Origin: Clostridia bacterium
GTDB lineage: Bacteria > Bacillota_A > Clostridia > Oscillospirales > UBA929
Direction of reading: 5' to 3'
Length of the DNA: 9,890 nt
Assembly (NCBI GenBank): GCA_026001245.1
Contig: BNZR01000051.1
Location: forward strand, 1 to 9,890
How positions within the stretch are numbered: the stretch's first letter is position 1; each line of letters begins with the position of its first letter. A program made the position numbers and the translations under genes. Below the pieces are notes generated by a model. That model saw only the letters and a list, made by a program, of their open reading frames with translations, had not been told where the DNA came from and ran no database searches. Of the stretch, positions 1-5,037 are shown in pieces.

Positions 1-87
1 CGACCGAGACCCCGTGCCATATATCCTGTATGACAGCCGCGATACAACAAACTGCGGCCTAGACTACAACGAGCAAAACGCCGCAAA
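1..87. repeat. Inverted copy of the apgM 3' region (arm 1)
   Basis: Bases 1-87 are the perfect reverse complement of 1782-1868. Identity stops after CCGCAAA, where this copy continues GGACGAG and the apgM copy continues AGGCGAC. The copy begins at the window edge, so its full extent is unknown. The encoded peptide (DRDPVPYIL... to NEQNAAK) is the normal C-terminal region of ApgM, which makes arm 2 the native copy and this one the misplaced one. Confidence 0.95.
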
Positions 88-565
88 GGACGAGGTAGAG
101 CTGGTAAACGGCAAGCTTGCCTTGCGGGAAAAGGTCTGGCACAGCGGCGGCGTGTGCGTGCTGGCGGTACGCGCCGACGGGCGCATACCCATGGTAAGGC
201 AGTTCAGATACGGCGCGGGCGCGGAGTTTTTAGAGCTGCCCGCCGGAAAATTAGAGCCGGGCGAAGACCCGGAGGCATGCGGCAGGCGCGAGCTGCGCGA
301 GGAATGCGGCCTGATAGCCGGGGGATTTGAAAGCCTTGGGCATATCTACCCCACGCCCGCCTATTGCAGTGAAAAGATTTACATCTTTTTGGCCTACGAA
401 CTTACCGAGGTCGCCCAGAATCTGGACGAGGACGAATTTTTGGACGTGGAGTACCACACCTTGGACGATCTGTTAAAGATGGACTTAAACGACGCGAAAA
501 CGGTAGCCGCGCTGTTTAAGTTAGGCTGCTTAGACTGGCGGCCGGAATCGAATCCCCGGCAATAG
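2..565 (+). CDS. Nudix hydrolase, ADP-ribose pyrophosphatase type, with a foreign N-terminus; open at the window edge
   Basis: Predicted to hydrolyse ADP-ribose to AMP and ribose 5-phosphate in the cytoplasm. Numbering from the GTG at 14, a complete Nudix box (G-x5-E-x7-REL-x-EE-x-G-L) spans residues 78-100, preceded by EFLELPAGK. It is followed by YPTPAYCSEKIYIFLA (about 112-127), whose proline and SEKI pattern is typical of ADP-ribose pyrophosphatases. Family-like sequence begins only at DEVELVNGK (residue 26). Before it, where these enzymes normally have 20-30 residues of their own, the frame encodes a copy of the ApgM C-terminus and stays open to base 2, so no authentic start is visible; GTG 14 is only the first possible start. 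The last residues (DWRPESNPRQ) are encoded opposite the 3' end of the convergent CapA gene. Family call is firm; the reported N-terminus is probably not the real one. Confidence 0.85.
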   Translation, partial: DRDPVPYILYDSRDTTNCGLDYNEQNAAKDEVELVNGKLALREKVWHSGGVCVLAVRADGRIPMVRQFRYGAGAEFLELPAGKLEPGEDPEACGRRELREECGLIAGGFESLGHIYPTPAYCSEKIYIFLAYELTEVAQNLDEDEFLDVEYHTLDDLLKMDLNDAKTVAALFKLGCLDWRPESNPRQ

Positions 566-1733
566 CCGTAACGTGATTGTAGGCCTTTTGGGACACGGAG
601 CTGTTCGGGTCGGCGGGCATAAGCAAATACTTAAGCTTGCCGCCCTCGGTAAACTTATACATGAACGTGGGCAGGTACTCTGCGTCAAGCGACAGCCGCG
701 CCCCGTCCCACTCGGCCTTTACCTTTACGATCATGCCGTACTGCGTTTTGGGAATGGGCGGCGAAAGCGCGTTTTGATCCACGAAAAAGTTCCCCAGCGA
801 GTAGATTATCAGCTTGCGGCCGCTGTCCGTGTCCCACCACTCGATTGGTTGTACGCAGTGGGCGTGGTTGCCCATTACAACGTCTGCGCCGCGCTCGGCA
901 AGCTTCCGCGCCATGGCAATGGCGGCGGCGGAGGGCTTGTCCGCGTATTCAACCCCCCAGTGCAGGCTTAGCACAACCATATCCGCCCCCGCCTCGCGGC
1001 AGGCGGCCATGTCTTGCGCCATTTTATCCAAGTCCTCCTCCGAGCCGATGGCAAAACGCCGCATGGCAAAGGCGCGTTTGTCGGCAGGGATAAGCGAGCT
1101 TAAACCGTTGTCCAGCTCGGAATATGCGATTATGCCGATTTTAAGGCCGTTGCGCTCTAGGATAAGATACTCGTCAAACTGCTCCTGCGTGCCGTTGGTG
1201 CCCGTGACGTTAAAGCCCTTGTCCTCAATGTTTTTGCGGCTTGCCACAAGCCCGTCAAAGGCGCGGTCGAACGCGTGGTTATTCGCGGTTACCAGCGTGT
1301 TAAAGCCCGCGAACTTCACGCCGTCAAGAATCTCCAACGGCGCGTTAAAGCGGGGATAGGTGGACAGATTTTCGTTGTTGCCGAACGCGTCCACGGGGTT
1401 TTCCATGTTGGCCACGGTGATGTCCGCGTTGACATATGGCTTTATCGGCTCGAAATACGGCGTGTAGTCATATGTATCGCCGATTTTTGCGGCCTTCATC
1501 AGGCGGCCATGAAGCAAGACGTCCCCGGTCAGCTGAATCGTGGCCGAGGGATTCGGCGTTGGCGCGGGAGTGGGCGGCAGAGTTGGCTCGGGGGTTTGTG
1601 TGACGGCGGGGGTTGTCGCCGGCGTGGGATATGGTGCGAAAGTTAGCGGGTCTGTCGGCGAGTCGTTCGCTGAACAGCCGGCGCAGATAACAAATAACAG
1701 ATAACAGATAACAGATATAAATATTTTTTTCAT
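516..1733 (-). CDS. CapA-family (poly-gamma-glutamate synthesis type) metallophosphatase-like lipoprotein
   Basis: A 405-residue protein. Residues 1-20 form a lipoprotein signal peptide ending in CAGC, with Cys20 as the predicted lipidated residue; the Cys at -3 is slightly unusual. A Pro/Thr-rich linker (about 25-62) leads into a PGA_cap domain (about 64-395) with its usual blocks: GDVLLHG (70-76), MENPV (110-114), TANNHAFD (149-156), SLHWGVEY (256-263), GNHAHCVQPIE (288-298) and YSLGNFF (311-317). The protein should sit on the outer face of the membrane. Family members act in poly-gamma-glutamate or capsule synthesis or turnover, but most stand-alone homologues have no proven substrate, and no capB/capC genes are present here. 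The ATG overlaps the apgM stop as ATGA, with an AGAAAGG ribosome site just upstream (1742-1748), so it is translationally coupled. The 3' end overlaps the convergent Nudix gene by 50 bp. Confidence 0.9.
   Translation of the reverse strand: MKKIFISVICYLLFVICAGCSANDSPTDPLTFAPYPTPATTPAVTQTPEPTLPPTPAPTPNPSATIQLTGDVLLHGRLMKAAKIGDTYDYTPYFEPIKPYVNADITVANMENPVDAFGNNENLSTYPRFNAPLEILDGVKFAGFNTLVTANNHAFDRAFDGLVASRKNIEDKGFNVTGTNGTQEQFDEYLILERNGLKIGIIAYSELDNGLSSLIPADKRAFAMRRFAIGSEEDLDKMAQDMAACREAGADMVVLSLHWGVEYADKPSAAAIAMARKLAERGADVVMGNHAHCVQPIEWWDTDSGRKLIIYSLGNFFVDQNALSPPIPKTQYGMIVKVKAEWDGARLSLDAEYLPTFMYKFTEGGKLKYLLMPADPNSSVSQKAYNHVTAIAGDSIPAASLSSLT
1685..1717. repeat. Heptanucleotide tandem repeat inside the lipoprotein signal sequence
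   Basis: On the + strand AGATAAC is repeated 4.7 times: 1685-1691, 1692-1698 (one mismatch), 1699-1705, 1706-1712 and a partial copy at 1713-1717. On the coding strand it reads GTTATCT and encodes SVICYLL/FVICAGC, a 7-residue hydrophobic period within the signal peptide. The unit is not a multiple of three, so gain or loss of one copy would shift the reading frame. Confidence 0.9.
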
Positions 1734-2917
1734 TTTAACAGCCTTTCTATTAGCGTGTAGCCGTTTTCAATGTAGTCGCCTTTTGCGGCGTTTTGCTCGT
1801 TGTAGTCTAGGCCGCAGTTTGTTGTATCGCGGCTGTCATACAGGATATATGGCACGGGGTCTCGGTCGTGGCCTCTTGTGGATATTAGCGTTTTGTGGTC
1901 GCTTAGGATTAGCAATTTGTAGTCGTCTAGGGCGTTTAGACCTTGTACTACTCGCTCAATACATCGGCTGTCCAGACGTTGAATTGCTTCTATTTTGCCC
2001 TCTAAATCGCCGTTGTGGGTGCATTCGTCCGGGGCTTCCATGTGCAGCACCGCGAAGTCTGTATTGCGCAGACCGTACAGGATTGCGTCGGCCTTGCCCT
2101 CGTAGTCGGTGTCCAGCTCGGCGGTTGCGGTTGGGACTATATGCGGTTTTAGTCCGCATAGCCGCCCGATTCCCTGCACCAGCGGCACTGCGCTTACCAC
2201 AAAGCCCGTCTTGTTGAATCGTTTGTTAAAGTCGGGCAACGCGCAGGCGCGTCCCTCCGCCCAAAACCATATGCCGTTGGCCGTTTCGCGCTCACATAAC
2301 AGCTCGGCGGCGCGGCGCATGAGCGCGGCCAGTCCAAGTGCCGTGGTATTGCCCTGCGGCAGAATGTTTTTTATGGGCTTGCCCGGATAGTCGTGCGGCG
2401 GGTAGGCCTTGAAGTCGTCCAAACTCGCGCCGGCTTGGGTGGCGATGTGCCGGAACGAGCGGGTGGGGTGGATTGTAAGCCGTTGCTGGCGGCACAGCTC
2501 GGCGAAAGTCGGGTCGGCATACAGCCGCGCCAACAGTTCGTCGGCCAGCTCGCCCTCCACGGAGTTGCCGCTGTGCGAGAGCATCAGGCGGTCTTCAAAG
2601 TTATCCGCCGCGCCTAGGGTTACGATGTTGCAACGGTAGCTGACATCCCCGTCATTCAGGGGCACGCCCGCTCCGGCGGCCTCCAGCGGCGATCTGCCCG
2701 TAAAATATTTTTCGGGGTCACAGCCGAAGATGGATAAAATTGCGGTGTCACTGCCGGGCGGCAGACTGTCCGGCACGGTTTTTACAAGGCCGAGCCGCCC
2801 CTGTTGCGCCAGCCTGTCCATTGTTGGGATATGCGCGGCCTGCAACGCCGTGCGGTTATCCAGCGCGGGAATGGGGTTATCCGCCATGCCGTCGCCGATT
2901 ATTATAAGGTATTTCAA
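1730..2917 (-). CDS. apgM: Cofactor-independent phosphoglycerate mutase, ApgM type
   Basis: A 395-residue enzyme predicted to interconvert 3- and 2-phosphoglycerate in glycolysis without 2,3-bisphosphoglycerate. It belongs to the alkaline phosphatase superfamily. The N-terminal metal site is seen in LIIIGDGMAD (Asp9), and the phosphate-accepting serine is probably Ser56 in PPGSDTAILSIFGCDP. The conserved TGRSPLEAAGAGVPL and SYRCNIVTL follow. C-terminal metal ligands lie in DECTHNGDLEGK, ILSDH and GHDRDPVP. Length fits the bacterial branch of the family (about 400 residues). Some bacterial members were earlier proposed to be homoserine kinases, so that alternative cannot be excluded from sequence alone. 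The start is TTG at 2917, chosen because GGAGG (2926-2930) sits 8 bases upstream and the protein then begins with the family's usual KYLIIIGDG. It is first in a two-gene operon with the CapA gene (ATGA overlap). Codons 351-379 lie in the segment repeated at the window start. Confidence 0.92.
   Translation of the reverse strand: MKYLIIIGDGMADNPIPALDNRTALQAAHIPTMDRLAQQGRLGLVKTVPDSLPPGSDTAILSIFGCDPEKYFTGRSPLEAAGAGVPLNDGDVSYRCNIVTLGAADNFEDRLMLSHSGNSVEGELADELLARLYADPTFAELCRQQRLTIHPTRSFRHIATQAGASLDDFKAYPPHDYPGKPIKNILPQGNTTALGLAALMRRAAELLCERETANGIWFWAEGRACALPDFNKRFNKTGFVVSAVPLVQGIGRLCGLKPHIVPTATAELDTDYEGKADAILYGLRNTDFAVLHMEAPDECTHNGDLEGKIEAIQRLDSRCIERVVQGLNALDDYKLLILSDHKTLISTRGHDRDPVPYILYDSRDTTNCGLDYNEQNAAKGDYIENGYTLIERLLK
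1782..1868. repeat. Native arm of the 87-bp inverted repeat (arm 2, inside apgM)
   Basis: Perfect reverse complement of 1-87. It encodes ApgM residues 351-379, including the end of the conserved GHDRDPVP block, so it is an integral part of apgM. The two arms lie about 1.7 kb apart and flank the Nudix and CapA genes. Confidence 0.95.
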
Positions 2918-2925
2918 GCTTATCG

Positions 2926-2943
2926 CCTCCGGGTAATATTATA
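2926..2943 (-). promoter_or_regulatory. apgM ribosome binding site and candidate -10 box
   Basis: On the minus strand a TATAAT hexamer (complement of 2938-2943) lies just ahead of GGAGG (2926-2930), which is 8 bases from the TTG start. Upstream there is only a T-rich tract (complement of 2957-2966) and no clear -35 box, so the promoter call is weak. The ribosome binding site is strong and decides the TTG start. Confidence 0.45.
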
Positions 2944-2969
2944 TCATAGATGAACGAAAAAAAAAAGCC

Positions 2970-2998
2970 TTGCTTTTTCGGCGCGGCTGTGGTATAAT
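2970..2998 (+). promoter_or_regulatory. Sigma-70 type promoter of tRNA-Leu and probably mntA-hepT
   Basis: TTGCTT (2970-2975), a 17-bp spacer and TATAAT (2993-2998) lie 14 bases before the tRNA-Leu 5' end. The spacer carries TTCGGCGCGGCT (2977-2988), also found in the tRNA-Gly promoter. No other promoter is evident before mntA, so this probably drives the toxin-antitoxin pair as well. Confidence 0.8.
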
Positions 2999-3012
2999 AA
3001 TTGCGCTGATGT

Positions 3013-3094
3013 GCCGGTGTGGTGGAATGGCAGACACGCTCGACTCAAAATCGAGAGGGAAACCGTGCGGGTTCAAGTCCCGCCACCGGTACCA
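3013..3094 (+). tRNA. tRNA-Leu (anticodon CAA)
   Basis: The acceptor stem pairs GCCGGTG (3013-3019) with CACCGGT (3084-3090), discriminator A at 3091 and encoded CCA at 3092-3094. The first pair is G-U. The anticodon stem is CTCGA/TCGAG (3039-3043/3051-3055) around the loop CTCAAAA, giving anticodon CAA at 3046-3048, which reads UUG. The T arm is GCGGG-TTCAAGT-CCCGC. The variable arm is 11 bases, consistent with a short class II tRNA. It is followed at once by the mntA ribosome binding site. Confidence 0.95.
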
Positions 3095-3108
3095 GAGGGT
3101 GATTCTTA

Positions 3109-3405
3109 ATGGCGATTTACACAGTTGACCAGATAAAAGAAAAAATTACGCCTATTGCGCGTGAGTACGGAGTGGAGCGCGTTATGCTGTTCGGCTCATA
3201 CGCTCGCGGCGAAGCCACGGAGCAAAGCGACATAGATTTACTGATAGCCCGAGGGCGTATGCGCAATCTTTTGGTTAAATCAGAATTTATGCTGGACATT
3301 AAAGACGCGCTGGGGAAAGACATTGATGTGGTATCCGAATCCGCGCTGAAAGACGATAGATTTACACGCCGCGTGAGGAACGATGTGGTTCGGATATATG
3401 GATAG
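3109..3405 (+). CDS. mntA: MntA-type minimal nucleotidyltransferase antitoxin
   Basis: A 98-residue MNT-fold protein. The nucleotidyltransferase signature GS-x10-DxD is intact: Gly29-Ser30, then Asp41 and Asp43 (GSYARGEATEQSDIDLL). In characterised HepT-MntA systems the MNT protein neutralises its HEPN partner by adding AMP groups to the tyrosine of its RX4HXY motif; that role is inferred here from family and pairing. Start ATG 3109 is supported by GAGGG at 3095-3099, 9 bases upstream and directly abutting the tRNA-Leu CCA end. The stop overlaps the hepT start by 8 bp (ATGGATAG), indicating coupled translation. Length is normal for the family and nothing looks broken. A plain non-toxin-antitoxin role for the pair is possible but less likely. 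Confidence 0.88.
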   Translation: MAIYTVDQIKEKITPIAREYGVERVMLFGSYARGEATEQSDIDLLIARGRMRNLLVKSEFMLDIKDALGKDIDVVSESALKDDRFTRRVRNDVVRIYG

Positions 3406-3742
3406 GAATGAAAGAAACTTAGATATTATTGAACATGTCCTAAAATATTGCAATGGGATTAACGCCGCTAGGAATCGTTTCGGGAACTCATTTGACGCGT
3501 TTTCGGCAGACTGGGATTATCAAAACAGCGTTTCCTTATGTCTGTTGCAAATCGGCGAATTGGCCAAACATCTATCCGAGGATTTCAAGCTAACGCACGG
3601 CAAAATACGCTGGCGCGGAATAATTGGCTTGCGCAATGTACTGGCGCATGACTATGAACGTATGGACATAGACGAGATATGGGACGTTGTGGAGAAAGAT
3701 GTCCCGCTGTTGCGCGACTACTGTGCCGAAATACTTCAGTGA
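3398..3742 (+). CDS. hepT: HepT-type HEPN toxin (DUF86 family), predicted RNase
   Basis: A 114-residue helical HEPN protein. The catalytic RX4HXY motif is intact as RNVLAHDY: Arg79, His84, Tyr86. Family members are RNases that form dimers and inhibit growth when not modified by MntA; Tyr86 is the expected AMP acceptor. The frame is also open from an ATG at 3383. ATG 3398 is preferred because it gives the usual HepT N-terminus (DRNERNLDIIEHVLKYC) and an 8-bp overlap with mntA. The TGAGGA at 3374-3379 suits neither start perfectly, so translation may depend on coupling to mntA. Which RNA it cuts is unknown; lying between two tRNA genes does not prove that tRNAs are the target. Confidence 0.87.
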   Translation: MDRNERNLDIIEHVLKYCNGINAARNRFGNSFDAFSADWDYQNSVSLCLLQIGELAKHLSEDFKLTHGKIRWRGIIGLRNVLAHDYERMDIDEIWDVVEKDVPLLRDYCAEILQ

Positions 3743-3749
3743 ATAAGCC

Positions 3750-3777
3750 GCGGATTAACTCCGCAGCGTTTTCTTTT
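3750..3777 (+). terminator. Possible intrinsic terminator after hepT
   Basis: A short hairpin GCGGA/TCCGC (3750-3754/3760-3764, loop TTAAC) lies 8 bases after the hepT stop. It is followed by AGCG and then a broken T-rich tract (TTTTCTTTT). The stem is only 5 bp and the T-tract does not touch it, so the call is moderate. Confidence 0.4.
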
Positions 3778-3831
3778 CACCGTGCGTTTATCACAATAAT
3801 TTGCTATAATAATACCCATAATAATTTGTGC

Positions 3832-3860
3832 TTGCATTTCGGCGCGGCTTGTGCTATACT
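3832..3860 (+). promoter_or_regulatory. Sigma-70 type promoter of tRNA-Gly
   Basis: TTGCAT (3832-3837), a 17-bp spacer and TATACT (3855-3860) lie 19 bases before tRNA-Gly. The spacer starts TTCGGCGCGGCT (3838-3849), identical to 12 bases of the tRNA-Leu promoter spacer. Confidence 0.8.
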
Positions 3861-3879
3861 ATTCAGGAAAGACAGCCCT

Positions 3880-3953
3880 GCGGGTGTAGTTCAATGGCAG
3901 AATTCCAGCCTTCCAAGCTGGTCGCGTGGGTTCGATTCCCATCACCCGCTCCA
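3880..3953 (+). tRNA. tRNA-Gly (anticodon TCC)
   Basis: The acceptor stem pairs GCGGGTG (3880-3886) with CACCCGC (3943-3949), discriminator T at 3950 as usual for glycine tRNAs, and CCA at 3951-3953 is encoded. The anticodon stem CCAGC/GCTGG surrounds the loop CTTCCAA, giving anticodon TCC at 3912-3914, which reads GGA. The T arm is GTGGG-TTCGATT-CCCAT. Length is 74 bases including CCA. Confidence 0.96.
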
Positions 3954-3983
3954 AATCTCCTTCAAAAGTTGAGGGAGATTTTT
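3953..3983 (+). terminator. Intrinsic terminator of tRNA-Gly
   Basis: A 13-bp stem (3953-3965 with 3969-3981, one G-U pair) closes on an AAG loop and ends in TTTTT (3979-3983). The 5' arm begins on the last A of the tRNA CCA, so the transcript stops directly after the tRNA. Confidence 0.85.
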
Positions 3984-4109
3984 CACATCAAAACCGAAAA
4001 CAGTTATACCACAATCATAAGCGCCGATTATACAATCAATGCCAAATTCGATATTTGCAACTTTTAACCCTCGAATATCCGCTATGTAACCGCCATTACA
4101 CGCACCATA

Positions 4110-4631
4110 TCACACGAAATTTTCGTAATTGTACAGTCCTTTCAAATCTTTCCAAGCTCTAAGGGTGCTGGCAAACTTGCTGATACTGTCTATCATTTCA
4201 CCCTGTGCATGTAGAGACTTGAAAAGTGCATCTATGTCATCGGCTTCCTTGAACGTCTTAAAGTAGTCAATGCCCTCGGCCGAAGATACAGTGTCAAAAT
4301 CAAATTCGATGTTAGTCTCCAGCGTGGTCAACGGATACTGAAACTTACCATCTTCAACGGCCTTTGTCGTGCGGTGCAGGAGGTAAGCTAACGTCTGCTT
4401 GCGGCTGTGTACCACCTCTACCATGTTTTCAGGAATACCGAACTCTTTAGCAACGCCGGAGAGAGAGCGGGGGTTGAGATAGCGAACATAGTAGTGATAG
4501 TGCGGTTTTTTAAGCTCTCCCGTCTCTTTGTTCACGCATTGGTCGTGAAGAACAAAGGCATATTCAGGGGCTAACCTAGCTATGGCTCTCAAATCTTGTT
4601 CAACAGCAAAGGCAAATTCACGCTTTTTCGT
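4110..4631 (-). CDS. Rolling-circle replication initiator (HUH family, Rep_2-like), start codon ACG
   Basis: Predicted plasmid-type Rep that nicks one DNA strand at an origin and starts rolling-circle replication. Counting from ACG 4631 (173 residues), it has FVLHDQCVNKETGELKKP followed by the HUH metal-binding motif PHYHYYV (His44 and His46), and a downstream YLLHRTTKA whose Tyr83 is the likely nicking tyrosine, as in the YLTH motif of pMV158 RepB. FQYPL follows, then a charged C-terminal region ending YNYENFV. Length fits small Rep_2 proteins. The first standard start codon in frame is TTG 4592, but it has no ribosome site and would cut off the first beta strand (REFAFAVEQ). A perfect AGGAGG lies 8 bases before the ACG of (M)KKREFAFAVEQD. 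The gene is either silenced at its start codon or uses a rare ACG start. It is isolated from any partition or mobilisation gene, which suggests a plasmid or element remnant next to tRNA-Gly. Confidence 0.75.
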   Translation of the reverse strand, partial: TKKREFAFAVEQDLRAIARLAPEYAFVLHDQCVNKETGELKKPHYHYYVRYLNPRSLSGVAKEFGIPENMVEVVHSRKQTLAYLLHRTTKAVEDGKFQYPLTTLETNIEFDFDTVSSAEGIDYFKTFKEADDIDALFKSLHAQGEMIDSISKFASTLRAWKDLKGLYNYENFV

Positions 4632-4645
4632 TGGGGTTACCTCCT
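4629..4645 (-). promoter_or_regulatory. Strong rep ribosome binding site facing an ACG codon
   Basis: On the minus strand AGGAGG (complement of 4640-4645) is followed by TAACCCCA and then ACG (4629-4631) AAA AAG. Spacing of 8 bases is ideal, which places the original start at this codon. Upstream in frame a TAG (4644-4646) overlaps the ribosome site, so no earlier start is possible. Confidence 0.7.
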
Positions 4646-4664
4646 ACACATATTGATTGATTTT

Positions 4665-4708
4665 TGGAACACAGAATGGAACACAATGATAAACCCCTTT
4701 GTGTTCCA
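4665..4708. repeat. TGGAACACA direct and inverted repeats upstream of rep (iteron or Rep-binding candidate)
   Basis: TGGAACACA occurs at 4665-4673 and 4677-4685, with starts 12 bp apart. The second copy, extended to TGGAACACAA (4677-4686), is perfectly inverted at 4699-4708 (TTGTGTTCCA) across a 12-base loop. Direct repeats next to a hairpin upstream of a Rep gene resemble the bind/nick layout of rolling-circle plasmid origins. Alternatively they are an operator controlling rep. Confidence 0.65.
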
Positions 4709-4723
4709 GTCGGGAACGACTGG
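4706..4723. repeat. Perfect hairpin next to the rep repeats (possible nick-site hairpin)
   Basis: CCAGTCG (4706-4712) and CGACTGG (4717-4723) form a 7-bp stem with the tetraloop GGAA on the + strand. It shares three bases with the neighbouring inverted repeat. There is no T-tract on either side, so it is not an intrinsic terminator. A double-strand origin hairpin or a protein-binding site is the best guess. Confidence 0.6.
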
Positions 4724-4989
4724 CTAGACGGTTTTGGAATAACTGTCAAATACCTTTACCCATTTGGGAATAAAAGTATAACCCACAGCACGGAAGAACC
4801 ATGGTATTTTTACACGGTCATCTACAATATCTGCAATATCGTCTTTGGACGGCTTGCGCAGATAAAGCATTTTTCGGATACAACGTCTAACAGAGAATAC
4901 ACGAGCATACCTGCGAACAGGTCGAGCATTAGTGCTGTCTTGACTCGTATGTTGGCTAATAAATTCAATACAAATCTGATGATAAAGCG
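4724..4989. other. Gene-free stretch between the rep origin region and the terminator
   Basis: No recognisable gene. Both strands happen to be open. The minus frame ending at the TAG at 4724-4726 runs through most of the stretch (for example KPSKDDIADIVDDRVKIPWFF), but its only upstream start codon lies inside the terminator hairpin at 4990-5025 and no ribosome site precedes it. The + frame from ATG 4664 also shows no family motif and runs through that terminator. It may be decayed coding DNA of the same mobile element. Confidence 0.4.
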
Positions 4990-5025
4990 AAAAAACCGCT
5001 CCGCGAGAACAATCTCGCGGAGCGG
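4990..5025 (-). terminator. Strong intrinsic terminator of the large secreted-protein gene
   Basis: A perfect 13-bp GC-rich stem (4996-5008 with 5013-5025, loop of 4) is followed on the minus strand by six T residues (complement of 4990-4995). It lies 12 bases after the stop of the 5038-9753 gene. Confidence 0.93.
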
Positions 5026-5037
5026 GCAACCGACAAA

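Noticed and set aside
573..1646. Several rightward open frames opposite the CapA gene
   Set aside because: They are antisense to a well-supported coding region, show no family motifs and have biased composition typical of complement frames in GC-rich genes.
1783..2639. Rightward open frames opposite apgM
   Set aside because: They are complement shadows of a conserved enzyme and show no plausible protein features.
3801..3815. TATAAT at 3805-3810 as an extra promoter before tRNA-Gly
   Set aside because: There is no -35 box at suitable spacing, and the tRNA has a much better promoter at 3832-3860.
4706..4723. Hairpin as an intrinsic terminator
   Set aside because: No T-tract follows on either strand.
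4724..5029. A 101-residue leftward ORF
   Set aside because: Its start and first codons lie inside the terminator hairpin of the upstream gene, there is no ribosome site and the product is unrecognised; kept only as possible debris.
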